A DNA stretch of 6,597 bases from Susulua sp964536195 (lineage in GTDB: Bacteria > Omnitrophota > Gorgyraeia > Duberdicusellales > 4484-171): positions 1 to 6,597 of the forward strand of contig CAZHVO010000059.1 of the NCBI GenBank assembly GCA_964536195.1, in the 5' to 3' direction. The position numbers and the translations under genes were made by a program. This document shows positions 5,781-6,597 of this stretch, in pieces. Numbering within the stretch: position 1 is the first letter of the stretch; each line of letters opens with the position of its first letter. Below the pieces are notes generated by a model. It saw only the letters and a list, made by a program, of their open reading frames with translations, had not been told where the DNA came from and ran no database searches.

Positions 5781-5984
5781 ATGTACGAAGTAAATATTCC
5801 TTTAGAGAGACTTGTAGAAGCAAGTGAAGGCTCGATTTATAAGATAACTATTTTGGCTGCAAAACGAGCAATTGCTTTAACTGATGGGGAGAAGCCTTTA
5901 ATTGATAAACCCGGCGAGAAGGTTTTAGATAATGCTTTAAGGGAAATTAAAAGCGGCAAGATAAAAGTAAAAGCAAAAAAGTAA
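5781..5984 (+). CDS. rpoZ: DNA-directed RNA polymerase omega subunit
   Basis: Omega is the small subunit that helps fold and assemble beta-prime in RNA polymerase. The 67-residue product fits in size and shows the family pattern: an N-terminal segment with a helix, then SIYKITILAAKRAIAL (18-33, with the AAKRA core), a short loop GEKPLID, and KVLDNALREIKSGKIKV (47-63), matching the usual ALxEIxxGxI. ATG 5781 is preceded by GGAGG (5771-5775) at 5 bases. It lies 35 bp after gmk, in the common gmk-rpoZ order, and is the last protein gene before the tRNA cluster. The gap 5985-6038 shows no convincing terminator or promoter. Confidence 0.93.
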   Translation: MYEVNIPLERLVEASEGSIYKITILAAKRAIALTDGEKPLIDKPGEKVLDNALREIKSGKIKVKAKK

Positions 5985-6038
5985 TTTTCTCCCCGGAATT
6001 TTTAAAGAATAAAAAGTAAAGAGAGGATCTCAAACGGT

Positions 6039-6110
6039 GGCGTGGTAGCCAAGTGGTAAGGCAGCGGTCTGCAAAACCGCTACGCGCCGGTTCAAATCCG
6101 GCCCACGCCT
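6039..6110 (+). tRNA. tRNA-Cys (anticodon GCA)
   Basis: A full cloverleaf can be folded: acceptor GGCGTGG (6039-6045) with CCACGCC (6103-6109), D stem GCC/GGC, anticodon stem GCGGT/ACCGC around loop CTGCAAA with GCA at 6071-6073, and T stem GCCGG/CCGGC around TTCAAAT. The discriminator base T6110 is the one expected for tRNA-Cys. CCA is not encoded. Confidence 0.95.
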
Positions 6111-6139
6111 TAAAATAAAAATCTTTGGCAACAAAATAT

Positions 6140-6225
6140 GCCGGGGTGTTGGAATTGGCAGACAACACAGACTTAAAATCTGTTGTTCCGTAAGGAACGT
6201 GCGGGTTCAAGTCCCGCCCCCGGCA
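6140..6225 (+). tRNA. tRNA-Leu (anticodon TAA)
   Basis: Acceptor GCCGGGG (6140-6146) pairs with CCCCGGC (6218-6224), with discriminator A6225. The anticodon stem ACAGA/TCTGT holds the loop CTTAAAA with TAA at 6174-6176. The long variable arm GTTCC-GTAA-GGAAC (6185-6198) identifies a class II tRNA, and the T stem is GCGGG/CCCGC. CCA is not encoded. Only 29 bases separate it from tRNA-Cys, so the two are probably co-transcribed. Confidence 0.95.
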
Positions 6226-6269
6226 TATTTTTCATTTGCCAGTAGTTCTTTGGAAAACGAATTAAGAAT

Positions 6270-6343
6270 GGGCGATTAGCTCAGTTGGCTAGAGTACTAC
6301 CTTGACATGGTAGGGGTCACAGGTTCAAGTCCTGTATCGCCCA
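6270..6343 (+). tRNA. tRNA-Val (anticodon GAC)
   Basis: Acceptor GGGCGAT (6270-6276) pairs with ATCGCCC (6336-6342), with discriminator A6343. D stem is GCTC/GAGT, anticodon stem CTACC/GGTAG encloses TTGACAT with GAC at 6304-6306, and T stem ACAGG/CCTGT encloses TTCAAGT. CCA is not encoded. Its last 18 bases plus the next T recur 149 bp downstream. Confidence 0.95.
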
Positions 6344-6344
6344 T
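6326..6344 (+). repeat. 19-bp direct repeat, copy 1 (3' end of tRNA-Val)
   Basis: CAAGTCCTGTATCGCCCAT runs from inside the T loop through the discriminator base of tRNA-Val plus one base. The identical 19-mer is at 6475-6493. A repeat covering a tRNA 3' end is the usual core of tyrosine-recombinase attachment sites, but no integrase gene is present in this window. Confidence 0.85.
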
Positions 6345-6425
6345 GGTTTTATTGTTCTTTGTTTAAATAGATTAGCTAACATAAGCAAATTGTGTTAGAG
6401 GGTGGCCATTGGATGCATATAATAG

Positions 6426-6466
6426 CGGTTTAGGATTCGCCTAAACCGGCTCCGACTTCGTCGGAG
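6426..6466 (+). other. Two adjacent perfect hairpins of unknown function
   Basis: Hairpin 1 is CGGTTTAGG / ATTCG / CCTAAACCG (6426-6448), with 9 bp and a 5-base loop. Hairpin 2, starting one base later, is CTCCGAC / TTC / GTCGGAG (6450-6466), with 7 bp and a 3-base loop. Neither is followed by a T run, so they are not a standard terminator. They sit between the two copies of the tRNA-Val 3' end. A TATAAT lies just before (6418-6423) but has no good -35 box. They could be a small structured RNA, a palindromic repeat element or an attachment-site structure. Confidence 0.6.
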
Positions 6467-6474
6467 ATCGCATA

Positions 6475-6493
6475 CAAGTCCTGTATCGCCCAT
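6475..6493 (+). repeat. 19-bp direct repeat, copy 2 (orphan tRNA-Val 3' end)
   Basis: This copy is identical to 6326-6344, but the bases before it (GATCGCATA) do not provide the 5' half of the T stem, so it is not a complete tRNA. It is either an att-like duplication or the remnant of a second tRNA-Val gene. Confidence 0.85.
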
Positions 6494-6502
6494 ATTTTTG
6501 AT

Positions 6503-6531
6503 TTGACAGCACACGAAAAGTTATTTATAAT
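6503..6531 (+). promoter_or_regulatory. Consensus sigma70 promoter for tRNA-Asp
   Basis: Perfect TTGACA (6503-6508), a 17-bp spacer and perfect TATAAT (6526-6531) make this the strongest promoter in the window. Transcription should start at about 6538, giving a 5' leader of roughly 5-6 bases before the tRNA at 6544. That leader would need removal by RNase P. Confidence 0.87.
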
Positions 6532-6543
6532 CTTACATCTGTT

Positions 6544-6597
6544 GGGGTCGTCGATTAGCCTGGCTTAAGTCCCCTGCCTGTCACGCAGGTGATCGTG
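6544..6597 (+). tRNA. tRNA-Asp (anticodon GTC), truncated by the window end
   Basis: The 5' strand of the acceptor is GGGGTCG (6544-6550), followed by T8. The D arm GATT/AGTC has a loop containing GG. The anticodon stem CCTGC/GCAGG (6573-6577, 6585-6589) encloses CTGTCAC with GTC at 6580-6582. The T arm and the 3' acceptor strand lie beyond the window, so the acceptor pairing is not checked. Confidence 0.88.

Noticed and set aside
5947..6210. Minus-strand open frame across the rpoZ end and two tRNA genes
   Set aside because: It runs through the tRNA-Cys and tRNA-Leu genes and the end of rpoZ. The apparent protein motifs are the translation of tRNA sequence.
6426..6448. Integron attC site formed by the inverted repeat GTTTAGG/CCTAAAC
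   Set aside because: The arms do not match the R' (GTTRRRY) and R'' (RYYYAAC) consensus, and there is no cassette or integron integrase in the window.

Overview
This window looks like the origin-proximal part of a bacterial chromosome with moderately low GC. It carries housekeeping genes only, all on the + strand. There is no phage, plasmid or defence gene module. The gene set (full-length YidC with a periplasmic domain, chromosomal ParABS, ndk-yicC-gmk-rpoZ) points to a diderm bacterium. Divergent residues in several conserved proteins suggest a poorly sampled lineage. A candidate phylum such as Omnitrophota would fit, but that assignment is a guess made without any database search.

Layout. 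Bases 1-30 hold a small cluster of DnaA-box-like sequences next to rpmH, where many bacteria have oriC. A sigma70-type promoter (92-119) then drives rpmH (127-264), yidD (261-467) and yidC (469-1923): ribosomal protein L34 and the membrane-insertion pair. The RNase P protein gene rnpA, normally found between rpmH and yidD, is absent, and the two genes overlap by 4 bases. The 310-base gap 1924-2233 is a centromere: six 16-bp parS-like palindromes, partly built by an 80-bp duplication, followed by a promoter whose predicted transcript starts at the parA ATG. parA (2234-3025) and parB (3027-3854) follow and encode the proteins that use these sites for origin segregation.

Downstream is a tight run of ndk, yicC, gmk and rpoZ (3891-5984): nucleotide kinases, a YicC-family RNase and the omega subunit of RNA polymerase, with ATGA start/stop overlaps at ndk/yicC and yicC/gmk. 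After rpoZ comes a tRNA cluster: Cys(GCA), Leu(TAA), Val(GAC) and, cut by the window end, Asp(GTC) with its own consensus promoter. None of the three complete tRNA genes encodes CCA. Between tRNA-Val and tRNA-Asp, the last 18 bases of tRNA-Val plus one more base are repeated exactly 149 bp downstream. The interval contains two adjacent perfect hairpins, which looks like an att-type scar or a small tRNA-anchored repeat.

Most worth a second look: the missing rnpA; the parS variant whose outer bases are shifted symmetrically from the classical site; the duplicated tRNA-Val 3' end with its hairpin pair; the YidC groove arginine replaced by serine; and the identical leaderless geometry (-10 box, 7 bp, ATG) at both protein-gene promoters.
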